Notes under the pieces: model-generated
Databases searched by the model: none
Seen by the model: the letters and a program-made list of their open reading frames with translations, nothing else
What the model was told of the DNA's origin: nothing
Shown here: piece by piece, positions 1 through 5,436 of the stretch
Layout of the letters: each line of letters opens with the position of its first letter
Numbering within the stretch: the stretch's first letter is position 1
Source of the DNA: Gammaproteobacteria bacterium
Lineage (GTDB): Bacteria; Pseudomonadota; Gammaproteobacteria; Chromatiales; Chromatiaceae
DNA: 6,011 nt
Direction of reading: 5' to 3'
Assembly (NCBI GenBank): GCA_030625445.1
Contig: DAOUQU010000107.1
Span: 1 to 6,011, forward strand
Program-made: the position numbers and the translations under genes

Positions 1-267
1 CCCCATCATATAGGCCGCTAATATTCCGCCGGAGACCAGGATAATCCAGCCATGTGCGAGTACACGCCACAACAACCCGGCATGTCGCAACTCCATGAAA
101 TCGGCGATGATCCAGTGCCCCTTGATAAAAACGGTCACCAGCAGCAGGACAACGATCCAGGTTCCGGAATACTCGCTCTTGCTGACGGCATAGGTCAGAA
201 TCGTGAAGGCCATCAGCGCCAGCCAGATCCAGGTCAAGCGCCTGTTTAAGTGTGTTTGATTATTCAT
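1..267 (-). CDS. norF: NorF-like small membrane protein, COX4-pro family (partial, 3' end outside window)
   Basis: Eighty-nine codons are visible from the ATG at 267 and run off the left edge without a stop. The product begins MNNQTHLNRRLTWIW and has three hydrophobic segments at about residues 10-28, 35-52 and 68-88. The stretch FIKGHWIIADFMELRHA between the second and third segments fits the pattern of the prokaryotic cytochrome c oxidase subunit IV family, to which many NorF proteins are assigned. NorF proteins accompany NorE and are thought to aid maturation or activity of nitric oxide reductase; they are not catalytic. The start lies 11 bases after the norE stop and has no Shine-Dalgarno sequence, so translation is probably coupled to norE. 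A tandem duplication covers the start (see separate entry). Family membership is fairly secure; the name norF rests mainly on position after norE. Confidence 0.7.
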   Translation of the reverse strand, partial: MNNQTHLNRRLTWIWLALMAFTILTYAVSKSEYSGTWIVVLLLVTVFIKGHWIIADFMELRHAGLLWRVLAHGWIILVSGGILAAYMMG

Positions 268-283
268 CGTTTAATTATTCATC
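254..283 (-). repeat. 15-bp tandem duplication over the norE stop and norF start
   Basis: Two adjacent 15-base units (254-268 and 269-283 on the plus strand) differ at a single base, g258 versus a273. Read on the minus strand, each unit begins GATGAATAAT. The upstream unit holds an ATG (282-280) that overlaps the norE TGA as ATGA but is followed after three codons by TAA. The downstream unit holds the usable norF ATG at 267, in the same frame, with CAA in place of TAA. Confidence 0.85.
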
Positions 284-869
284 GGATAACGTACACCAGT
301 GGAAAAAGAACGATCCATACCAGGTCGACCATGTGCCAATAAGAGGCTCCGGTTTCAACGCCGGTATATTCTGTCTCACTATAGCCTCCGCTACGGGCCT
401 TGATCAACACGGCCGCGAGGATAATCATTCCCAGAATGACATGCATGAAATGGAAAAAGGTCATCGACAGGTAGAACATATAGAAAGTATTGGTGCCAAG
501 GGAGACGCCGTGTGAAAACTTGTCGGCAAACTCCATCACCTTGATCACCAGGAATCCTCCGCCACCCGCAATTGCTGCAGCCAGCCAGTTGACGCAGCGT
601 TGCGCATCACCGCTCTTGATCGCCGTGACGGCGCGCACCACGAAGTAGCTCGAGGTGATCAGCAGCAGCGTATTGATGGCTCCGCTTGTGGTATCCAGCG
701 TTTGCTGATATTTGTTGAAGAGCTCAACATTACCTGCACGGCTAAAGGCGTAGGAGAGGAAAAAGATACCAAATACCAGCAGCTCGGCAAAGATAAAGAC
801 CCAGATGGCCAGATCACCCGGCAGATGGTATTTGGTTGTTATTTCCGACTGTTTTACTGTGGAATTCAT
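279..869 (-). CDS. norE: NorE-like protein, cytochrome c oxidase subunit III family
   Basis: This 196-residue integral membrane protein belongs to the heme-copper oxidase subunit III family. Five hydrophobic segments lie at about residues 20-42, 62-81, 93-111, 128-156 and 178-195; the two extra N-terminal helices of long aerobic subunit III proteins are absent, as is usual for NorE. Family marks are KVMEFADKF (110-118, with the buried glutamate at 113), FFHFMHVILG (138-147) and the C-terminal ETGASYWHMVDLVWIVLFP (172-190). NorE carries no metal centre and is thought to support assembly or full activity of NorCB. It follows norB on the same strand after a 47-base gap that contains a GC-rich hairpin. 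Its ATG has no clear Shine-Dalgarno sequence; no other start is plausible because the next methionine is at residue 111. Assignment as NorE rather than another subunit III relies on the adjacent norCB genes. Confidence 0.88.
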   Translation of the reverse strand: MNSTVKQSEITTKYHLPGDLAIWVFIFAELLVFGIFFLSYAFSRAGNVELFNKYQQTLDTTSGAINTLLLITSSYFVVRAVTAIKSGDAQRCVNWLAAAIAGGGGFLVIKVMEFADKFSHGVSLGTNTFYMFYLSMTFFHFMHVILGMIILAAVLIKARSGGYSETEYTGVETGASYWHMVDLVWIVLFPLVYVIR

Positions 870-870
870 A

Positions 871-897
871 TCAAAATAAGGGGGGCTTGCGCCCCCC
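871..897 (-). terminator. GC hairpin with short T-rich tail between norB and norE (possible attenuator)
   Basis: Plus-strand bases 880-886 (ggggggc) pair perfectly with 891-897 (gcccccc) around a 4-base loop. On the transcribed minus strand the stem is followed at once by TTATTTT, which resembles a weak intrinsic terminator. It lies after the norB stop (917-919) and before the norE start (869), so it may reduce norEF transcription relative to norCB or protect the norCB mRNA 3' end. Termination is not shown, since the T-run is interrupted. Confidence 0.5.
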
Positions 898-916
898 CTC
901 TTCTCTATAGAACAGC

Positions 917-2293
917 TTACGCAGTCACTTCATCATCATGTTTGACAAAGAAGCTCATGATGTAGACGATCAATCCGATGAGGAAGATCACGCCTGCAAT
1001 TTCACGCATCCAGTAGAAGAGTTCAATCTTCTCCTGCACAACCATGAATCCCAGAGGCGTATCAGAGTAACGCTGCAGATAGACTTGCAGGATACCCGCG
1101 CCCGTGAGGAACAGCGTGATGAAAACCATGGAAACAGTCATCAGCCAGAAAGACCACATCTCCAGCACCTGCGCCTTGGGACCATTCGCCACACGTCCGC
1201 GCATGATCGGCATGGAGTAGGAGATGATCGTCAGAACGATCATGACATAGGCTCCATAGAAGGCCATGTGTCCGTGCGCCGCAGTGATCTGGGTGCCGTG
1301 GGTGTAGTAGTTGACCGGTGCCAGGGTATGCAGGAAGCCCCACACACCGGCGCCAAGAAATGCCATGACAGCGGTTCCTAGAGCCCACAGGGTTGCTACC
1401 TTATTGGGATGCTCGCGGCGGCGTTTGTTGACCACGTTGAAGGCAAACAGCGTCATGACGAAGAATGGTATCGGCTCCAGAGCGGAGAAGATGGATCCAA
1501 ACCACTGCCAGTAACTCGGCGCACCGATCCAGAAGTAGTGGTGGCCTGTTCCGATGATGCCGGAGATCAGCGTCAAGGCGATGATGATGTAGAGCCACTT
1601 CTCGATCACTTCACGGTCGACACCGGTGATCTTGATCAGCACGAATGCCAGAATAGCGCCCATAATCAGTTCCCAGACTCCCTCTACCCAGAGATGCACG
1701 ACCCACCACCAGAAATACTTGTCCAGTACGATGTTGACGGGATTGTAGAAGGCAAACAGGAAGAAGACAGCCAGGCCAGTCAGGCCCGTCAGCAGCACGA
1801 TGGTGACAACGGTCTTGCGGCCGGTCAGCACGGTCATGCCAACGTTGAACAGAAATCCCAGTACGACAATGACGATGCCGATCTTGGTTATCGTCGGCTG
1901 TTCGAGGAACTCACGCCCCATGGTTGGCAGCAGATCATTCATGGTCAGTTTTGCAAGTTCGGCATAGGGAACCAGCAGATAACCAAGAATGGTGGCAGCA
2001 CCAGCGAACAGGAAGATCCAGAACAACAGCTTGGCAAGCCAGGGGGCGTAGAGCTCACGCTCGGCCTCTTCAGGCACCAGGTAATAGGAGGCGCCCATAA
2101 AACCAAACAACAGCCACACGATCAACAGGTTGGTATGCACCATACGCGCAACATTAAACGGAATGTAGGGGAACAGGAAGTCGCCTATCACATATTGAAG
2201 TCCCATAATAACGCCGAACAGAATCTGTCCGACAAAGAGACCGATCGCCGCTATAAAATAGAGCTTGGCGACAGATTGAGATTGATATTTCAT
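917..2293 (-). CDS. norB: Nitric oxide reductase subunit B (cNOR, heme b/b3 and FeB)
   Basis: NorB is the catalytic subunit of cytochrome c-dependent nitric oxide reductase in the cytoplasmic membrane. It reduces two NO to N2O at a heme b3-FeB centre, with electrons from heme c of NorC through heme b. The sequence closely follows Pseudomonas NorB as I recall it, with twelve hydrophobic helices expected. Numbering from this start (458 residues), visible ligands are His53 (MVHTNLL) and His342 for heme b, His340 for heme b3 (both in HGHMAF), and His200, Glu204, His251 and His252 for FeB (HLWVEGVWE and GHHYFW); the conserved Glu273 (ALEP) is also present. I chose the ATG at 2293 because GGAGAA (2306-2301) stands 7 bases upstream. 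An in-frame ATG at 2308 overlapping the norC stop would add five residues (MENRI) but has only a weak ribosome site. No key residue is missing. Confidence 0.97.
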   Translation of the reverse strand: MKYQSQSVAKLYFIAAIGLFVGQILFGVIMGLQYVIGDFLFPYIPFNVARMVHTNLLIVWLLFGFMGASYYLVPEEAERELYAPWLAKLLFWIFLFAGAATILGYLLVPYAELAKLTMNDLLPTMGREFLEQPTITKIGIVIVVLGFLFNVGMTVLTGRKTVVTIVLLTGLTGLAVFFLFAFYNPVNIVLDKYFWWWVVHLWVEGVWELIMGAILAFVLIKITGVDREVIEKWLYIIIALTLISGIIGTGHHYFWIGAPSYWQWFGSIFSALEPIPFFVMTLFAFNVVNKRRREHPNKVATLWALGTAVMAFLGAGVWGFLHTLAPVNYYTHGTQITAAHGHMAFYGAYVMIVLTIISYSMPIMRGRVANGPKAQVLEMWSFWLMTVSMVFITLFLTGAGILQVYLQRYSDTPLGFMVVQEKIELFYWMREIAGVIFLIGLIVYIMSFFVKHDDEVTA

Positions 2294-2307
2294 GATACGA
2301 TTCTCCA

Positions 2308-2739
2308 TTAACCCTGAATGTTTGGTGGCCAGCCTTCGGTATTCACACCACCGACATACTCGAGAAAATCCGCCACGCCTTGCAGTTCTTCTTCAGTGAG
2401 ATTGAACTGGGGCATGCTGCGACGGCCTGGAATACCGGCTGCTGGACGACTCATGATAAACGCCTTCACCGCAGCCTTGCTGCCGTAACGCTTCACCACG
2501 TTTCCAAGTTCCGGCGCAAAATAGGCGCCCTCTCCAAGCAGCGTGTGGCAGCCAATGCAGTTATTCACTTCCCACACCTTTTTGCCCAGAGTGACGCTTT
2601 CATTGATTGCTTGACGGTTATCCCGATCGGGAAGTTCCGAGACGGTATCGAACGTTAGCGCGAAAAACAGCAGCAGGAAGAACAGCGATCCCCCATAGTA
2701 GATGTTTCTCGCCATCCCTTTTGTAAAGGTTTCTTTCAT
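2308..2739 (-). CDS. norC: Nitric oxide reductase subunit C (membrane-anchored cytochrome c)
   Basis: NorC takes electrons from periplasmic carriers and passes them through its heme c to NorB. The 143-residue protein has a single N-terminal membrane anchor at about residues 14-34 and a periplasmic cytochrome c domain. The heme is attached at CIGCH (61-65), and Met109 in RRSMPQF is the expected axial ligand. Length matches the family (about 145-150 residues). It is the first gene of the norCBEF cluster; its stop precedes the preferred norB start by 14 bases. The ATG at 2739 has an AAGGG sequence 6 bases upstream (2750-2746); a second methionine at residue 9 is less well placed. The FNR/Dnr-type operator and a -10-like hexamer lie just upstream, so induction by low oxygen or NO is likely. 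Confidence 0.97.
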   Translation of the reverse strand: MKETFTKGMARNIYYGGSLFFLLLFFALTFDTVSELPDRDNRQAINESVTLGKKVWEVNNCIGCHTLLGEGAYFAPELGNVVKRYGSKAAVKAFIMSRPAAGIPGRRSMPQFNLTEEELQGVADFLEYVGGVNTEGWPPNIQG

Positions 2740-2773
2740 GACGTACCCTTTTTTGACTTAGTTAGAGTGGGCG

Positions 2774-2779
2774 ATTTTA
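2774..2779 (-). promoter_or_regulatory. Predicted -10 element of the norC promoter
   Basis: The minus strand reads TAAAAT, five of six matches to TATAAT. Its centre is 31 bases from the centre of the operator at 2801-2814; a class II FNR-type promoter predicts about 32. The start of transcription would fall near 2766, giving a leader of about 27 bases before norC. Confidence 0.6.
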
Positions 2780-2800
2780 TCACGGATCGGCAACATTCCA

Positions 2801-2814
2801 TTGATGCAAATCAA
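2801..2814. promoter_or_regulatory. FNR/Dnr/NnrR-type operator, perfect TTGAT-N4-ATCAA
   Basis: TTGATGCAAATCAA is an exact match to the palindromic consensus bound by FNR, Anr and the NO-responsive Dnr/NnrR group of the CRP/FNR family. It lies 62 bases upstream of the norC ATG in a divergent intergenic region. Sequence alone does not separate the oxygen sensor FNR/Anr from the NO sensor Dnr; control of norCB by Dnr/NnrR is common in denitrifiers. It may also affect the divergent hemerythrin gene. Confidence 0.88.
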
Positions 2815-2882
2815 TTCAACTGCAGTTCTGCAGCCTGCATCGTAAAAAAGGTTAATATAACAGTAGCTTACCAACTTACCCG

Positions 2883-2903
2883 CGCATAGTTTGAGTCTAT
2901 GCG
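2883..2903. repeat. Inverted repeat CGCATAG-N7-CTATGCG in the norC/hemerythrin intergenic region
   Basis: The two 7-base arms (2883-2889 and 2897-2903) are perfect reverse complements separated by 7 bases. The repeat lies in non-coding DNA, about 30 bases before a possible -35 element of the hemerythrin gene. It could be an operator for an unknown dimeric regulator or a small RNA hairpin. Nothing in it matches a regulator site known to me. Confidence 0.45.
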
Positions 2904-2931
2904 AATGCTGGATGCAGTTGCAGAGAATGCA

Positions 2932-2961
2932 TTGACAGCACTCACTACTATTCATTACCAT
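2932..2961 (+). promoter_or_regulatory. Candidate sigma70 promoter for the hemerythrin gene
   Basis: A perfect TTGACA -35 (2932-2937) is followed after 18 bases by TACCAT (2956-2961), a four-of-six match to the -10 consensus. Transcription would begin near 2968, about 34 bases before the ATG at 3002. The -10 is poor and the spacing long, so this is tentative. An alternative -10, TATAAC at 2856-2861, lies about 51 bases from the FNR-type operator centre. Confidence 0.3.
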
Positions 2962-3001
2962 GCATTACTCAACCTCATCCTGATAGTTGTCTGGACAACC
3001 G

Positions 3002-3571
3002 ATGAAAAAACGCGCACTGATGATCCTCAAGGCACTGCTGATCGGCCTGCTGATGATCGCCACCATCCTTGCAACCGTGCATCTGGGTATCAGCAGCCCG
3101 GTTCCCTGGCTACTCGGCTTCCTGGTTGTCGCCCTCTCTGCATACAACAAATTGTGTGACAAGCACAAGTACATCAGCTGGAAACAGGAGTACAGCGTCG
3201 GAATTAAATCCATCGACAACGAACATCAAAAACTCCTTGGCCTCATCAACCGCTTCCTCACCGCTTCACGAGACCATCCCAGCACCTTTTATGAACAGGA
3301 GGCTTTGGAAGAGTTGATCGACTACACCAGATACCACTTCAAGCATGAAGAGGAGATGATGCAGAAGCACGACTATCCGGATCTCGAAGCTCACATAAAG
3401 GAGCACCGGAAGATGGTTGCGCGAGTCAACGAACTCGTCGAAGAGTACAATCTACGTGGTCAGGAGGCGCTGGAGGATACCGCCGGTTACCTGAAACACT
3501 GGCTGATCAACCACATCCAGGTCGTCGATCAACAATATAGCGATTACATGCATCAGCGTGGTGTACATTAA
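3002..3571 (+). CDS. Membrane-anchored bacteriohemerythrin
   Basis: This 189-residue protein joins two N-terminal hydrophobic segments (about residues 7-27 and 33-49) to a complete hemerythrin domain (about 57-185). Hemerythrins hold a non-heme diiron centre that reversibly binds O2 and in some cases NO. All expected ligands are visible: His75 (IDNEH), His112 and Glu116 (YHFKHEEEMM), His131 and His135 (HIKEH), and His171 and Asp176 (HIQVVD). The domain order suggests a cytoplasmic domain held at the inner membrane by a hairpin anchor. I prefer the ATG at 3002; an in-frame TTG at 2987 is possible, and neither has a strong ribosome site. The gene diverges from norC, which suggests a role in NO or O2 handling near the respiratory chain, but the substrate cannot be read from sequence. 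A long hairpin follows the stop. Confidence 0.93.
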   Translation: MKKRALMILKALLIGLLMIATILATVHLGISSPVPWLLGFLVVALSAYNKLCDKHKYISWKQEYSVGIKSIDNEHQKLLGLINRFLTASRDHPSTFYEQEALEELIDYTRYHFKHEEEMMQKHDYPDLEAHIKEHRKMVARVNELVEEYNLRGQEALEDTAGYLKHWLINHIQVVDQQYSDYMHQRGVH

Positions 3572-3635
3572 GGAAGCTCTGCTTTTATCCCTCGCCTGCG
3601 TCCATATAGACGAGGGATAAAAGCAGAGCATTCCT
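3571..3635. repeat. Long near-perfect hairpin after the hemerythrin stop codon
   Basis: Bases 3576-3594 are perfectly complementary to 3611-3629 (19 bp) around a 16-base loop. Skipping one bulged base (a3630), five more pairs form between 3571-3575 and 3631-3635, giving 24 pairs in all and reaching the last base of the TAA stop. No T-run follows on the plus strand, so it is not a standard intrinsic terminator. It could stabilise the mRNA 3' end, block readthrough into the cytochrome gene, or be a small palindromic repeat element. Confidence 0.8.
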
Positions 3636-3684
3636 ACAAGTTCGAACCCCCATCCTATCGATTTATTCAGAGATTCCTTAACCA

Positions 3685-4413
3685 GTGATAACTTCTCAGG
3701 CGCCCTGCTCTTCCCCTTTGTCATTCTCGAAAAAAGTTCTGATTGTGGTTATTCTCAGCTTTTTCACTCATGCTCAGGCGCAGGAGACCACTCCTGCTGA
3801 AGCTGAAATTGATCTCGACAACGGCGATGACATCAACCAGGTTTGTGCCGGATGCCATGGTGAATACGGCCAGGGCGACAAAAGCGGAGAGTATCCGCGC
3901 GTGGCCGGCCAACCTGCCGGCTATACCTCCAAACAGCTCTATCTGTTTCAGGATCGCACCCGCCCCAACATGCCGATGGTCGAACACGTCGAGGAGCGTG
4001 AAATGCCGCCGCAGGACATTGCAGATATCTCCGCTTATCTCAACCGTATCTCCCTGCCGACACGCCTCCCCCCGGCCAACGAAGATGATCCTGAATTCGA
4101 TGCCTATCAAAGGCTGCTGCAGACCAAGAGGCTGATGCAGATCCCACGCGCCGAAGGCGATATCGACAAGGGCAAAAAGCTCTACAACAAGGAGTGCAGA
4201 AGCTGTCACGGCAAACGAGCCGAAGGCGACGAAAAAGACAACTCGCCGATGCTTGCGGGTCAATATACGAACTACCTGTGGCGGCAGGTCGAAAAATATC
4301 TGGACAAAATACGCATCCATGATGAAGAGGATCCTGAAGAGGAACTGCTCGCGGATTTCACACATGAAGAGATCCGGGACATCTTTGCCTATGTCTCGAT
4401 ACTGGATGATTAA
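3685..4413 (+). CDS. Periplasmic diheme cytochrome c (c4-like)
   Basis: The product has a signal peptide and two cytochrome c domains in the c4 arrangement. Numbering from the GTG at 3685 (242 residues), heme sites are CAGCH (54-58) and CRSCH (171-175), each followed by an AGQ-containing segment (74-76 and 191-193). The first domain offers Met96 or Met98 as axial ligand. The second has no methionine in the matching region, which is instead acidic (DEEDPEEEL, 213-221). The protein probably carries electrons in the periplasm, perhaps to NOR or an oxidase. No ATG is available: an in-frame TAA at 3679 limits the start to the GTG at 3685 or the TTG at 3718. The TTG gives a better signal peptide (SFSKKVLIVVILSFFTHAQA, cleaved near AQA). 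Neither start has a good ribosome site, so the true start is uncertain. Confidence 0.88.
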   Translation: MITSQAPCSSPLSFSKKVLIVVILSFFTHAQAQETTPAEAEIDLDNGDDINQVCAGCHGEYGQGDKSGEYPRVAGQPAGYTSKQLYLFQDRTRPNMPMVEHVEEREMPPQDIADISAYLNRISLPTRLPPANEDDPEFDAYQRLLQTKRLMQIPRAEGDIDKGKKLYNKECRSCHGKRAEGDEKDNSPMLAGQYTNYLWRQVEKYLDKIRIHDEEDPEEELLADFTHEEIRDIFAYVSILDD

Positions 4414-4418
4414 AAGAC

Positions 4419-4442
4419 GAGTGCTGAGGAGTGAGTGCTGAG
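4419..4442 (+). repeat. 10-bp direct repeat GAGTGCTGAG with GAGGAGT core, upstream of yhcC
   Basis: GAGTGCTGAG occurs at 4419-4428 and again at 4433-4442, separated by GAGT. The junction contains GAGGAGTGAG (4426-4435), which recurs at the 3' end of the next gene. It fills much of the 52-base gap between the cytochrome stop and the yhcC start, and no ribosome site is obvious there. Confidence 0.7.
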
Positions 4443-4465
4443 TACCGGGGTCTGTAGTAGCTGCA

Positions 4466-5392
4466 ATGGCTTTATCTGACGTAGTCAACACCTTCGGTCA
4501 GGATCTGCTTCGCCGTTATGGCGAACGGGTGCACAAGCTGGCGATCAACGCCGGCTTCACCTGCCCGAACCGTGATGGCAGCAAGGGACGCGGTGGATGC
4601 ACCTTCTGCAATAACGTCTCTTTCAACCCCTCGGCGCGCAAAGCTCCAGGAGTTGCGGAGCAGATCGAGGCCGGGCGCCGCGTACTTGCCCGGCGCACCG
4701 GCGCAAGACGGTTTATTGCCTATTTCCAGGCCTATACCAACACCTATGCGGATGTAGAGTATCTGGCGAGGCTCTACCAGCAGGCGCTGGATGAACCGGA
4801 TGTGGTGGGAGTTTCGATAGGAACCCGTCCGGACTGTGTTCCCGACAAGGTGCTTGATCTGCTGGTGGATGTTCAATCCCGGGGATATGAGGTGTGGTTG
4901 GAGCTGGGATTACAGTCGACCTCTGACCATTCGTTGCAGCTGGTCAATCGCGGCCATGGCTTTGCCGAGTATCGGCACACCCTGAGAGCGGCAAGGCTGC
5001 GTGGAATTCCGGTCTGCACCCACCTGATCGTCGGTATGCCGGGAGAGGGTCGGGATGACTCCATCCGGAGTCTGGAGCAGGTATTGGCGCTGGGAGTGGA
5101 TGGTCTGAAACTCCATCCTCTGCACGTGGTCAAAGGAACACAGCTGGCCAATCAGTGGCGGCGGGGAGAGTATCAGCCCCTGTCGATGGATGCGTACATT
5201 CAGACAGCGGCTGACATGATTGAACGGACACCATCCGATGTGCTCTACCATCGGGTCACCGGGACCGCTTCTACAGATATCCTGCTGAGCCCCATGTGGT
5301 GCTCAAAAAAGTGGGCGGTATTGAACGGCGTGGAGAGTGAGCTTGTCCGCAGGGGCTCCCGCCAGGGGAATAAGATGAGGAGTGAGGAGTGA
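4466..5392 (+). CDS. yhcC: YhcC-type radical SAM protein (TIGR01212 family)
   Basis: This 308-residue protein closely resembles E. coli YhcC (about 309 residues). The iron-sulfur cluster cysteines are Cys33, Cys45 and Cys48 in FTCPNRDG and GGCTFCNN; the eleven-residue gap before the CxxC pair is typical of this family and differs from the usual CxxxCxxC. Other family segments seen are YFQAYTNTY (86-94), GTRPDCVPD (119-127), YEVWLELGLQ (141-150), THLIVGMPGEG (185-195) and KLHPLHVVKGTQL. The enzyme should cleave S-adenosylmethionine to a radical, but its substrate is not known to me. The last residues, MRSEE, and the stop are encoded by a GAGGAGT tandem repeat. The ATG at 4466 lacks a clear ribosome site. 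It lies 52 bases after the cytochrome gene and 44 before ubiU, on the same strand. Confidence 0.94.
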   Translation: MALSDVVNTFGQDLLRRYGERVHKLAINAGFTCPNRDGSKGRGGCTFCNNVSFNPSARKAPGVAEQIEAGRRVLARRTGARRFIAYFQAYTNTYADVEYLARLYQQALDEPDVVGVSIGTRPDCVPDKVLDLLVDVQSRGYEVWLELGLQSTSDHSLQLVNRGHGFAEYRHTLRAARLRGIPVCTHLIVGMPGEGRDDSIRSLEQVLALGVDGLKLHPLHVVKGTQLANQWRRGEYQPLSMDAYIQTAADMIERTPSDVLYHRVTGTASTDILLSPMWCSKKWAVLNGVESELVRRGSRQGNKMRSEE

Positions 5393-5395
5393 GGG
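5377..5395 (+). repeat. GAGGAGT tandem repeat over the yhcC stop codon
   Basis: Two exact 7-base units (5377-5383 and 5384-5390) and a partial third (5391-5395) encode the end of YhcC, including its TGA at 5390-5392. The 10-mer GAGGAGTGAG is the same as at 4426-4435 before yhcC. Confidence 0.75.
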
Positions 5396-5436
5396 AATTG
5401 GAGAAGTGTTTACATTCATTGATTGGTGCTTGAGTT

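Noticed and set aside
1409..2311. 300-codon open frame on the plus strand opposite norB
   Set aside because: It is antisense to a norB with all metal ligands intact. Its composition (many Q, D, H residues) is that of a shadow frame, with no recognisable domain.
2758..2961. 67-codon minus-strand open frame between norC and the hemerythrin gene
   Set aside because: It covers the FNR/Dnr box and the predicted norC promoter, has no ribosome site and shows no known motif.
2987..3001. Five-codon N-terminal extension of the hemerythrin from a TTG start
   Set aside because: The ATG at 3002 begins directly with MKKRA before the first membrane segment, and the TTG has no ribosome site. It remains possible.
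3636..3655. tRNA T-arm-like sequence GTTCGAAC at 3640-3647, a possible tRNA remnant or attachment site
   Set aside because: The flanking bases cannot form a T-stem on either strand, and no acceptor, D or anticodon arm is found nearby.
3721..4491. 256-codon open frame on the minus strand opposite the diheme cytochrome
   Set aside because: It overlaps a gene with two CxxCH heme sites and a signal peptide. The reverse frame has no family resemblance.
4472..4876. 134-codon minus-strand open frame opposite yhcC
   Set aside because: It is antisense to the conserved radical SAM cysteine region and has no sign of being coding.
5419..5432. TTGAT half-site before ubiU, checked as an FNR/Dnr box
   Set aside because: The right half reads GCTTG instead of ATCAA, so the site is not a palindrome.
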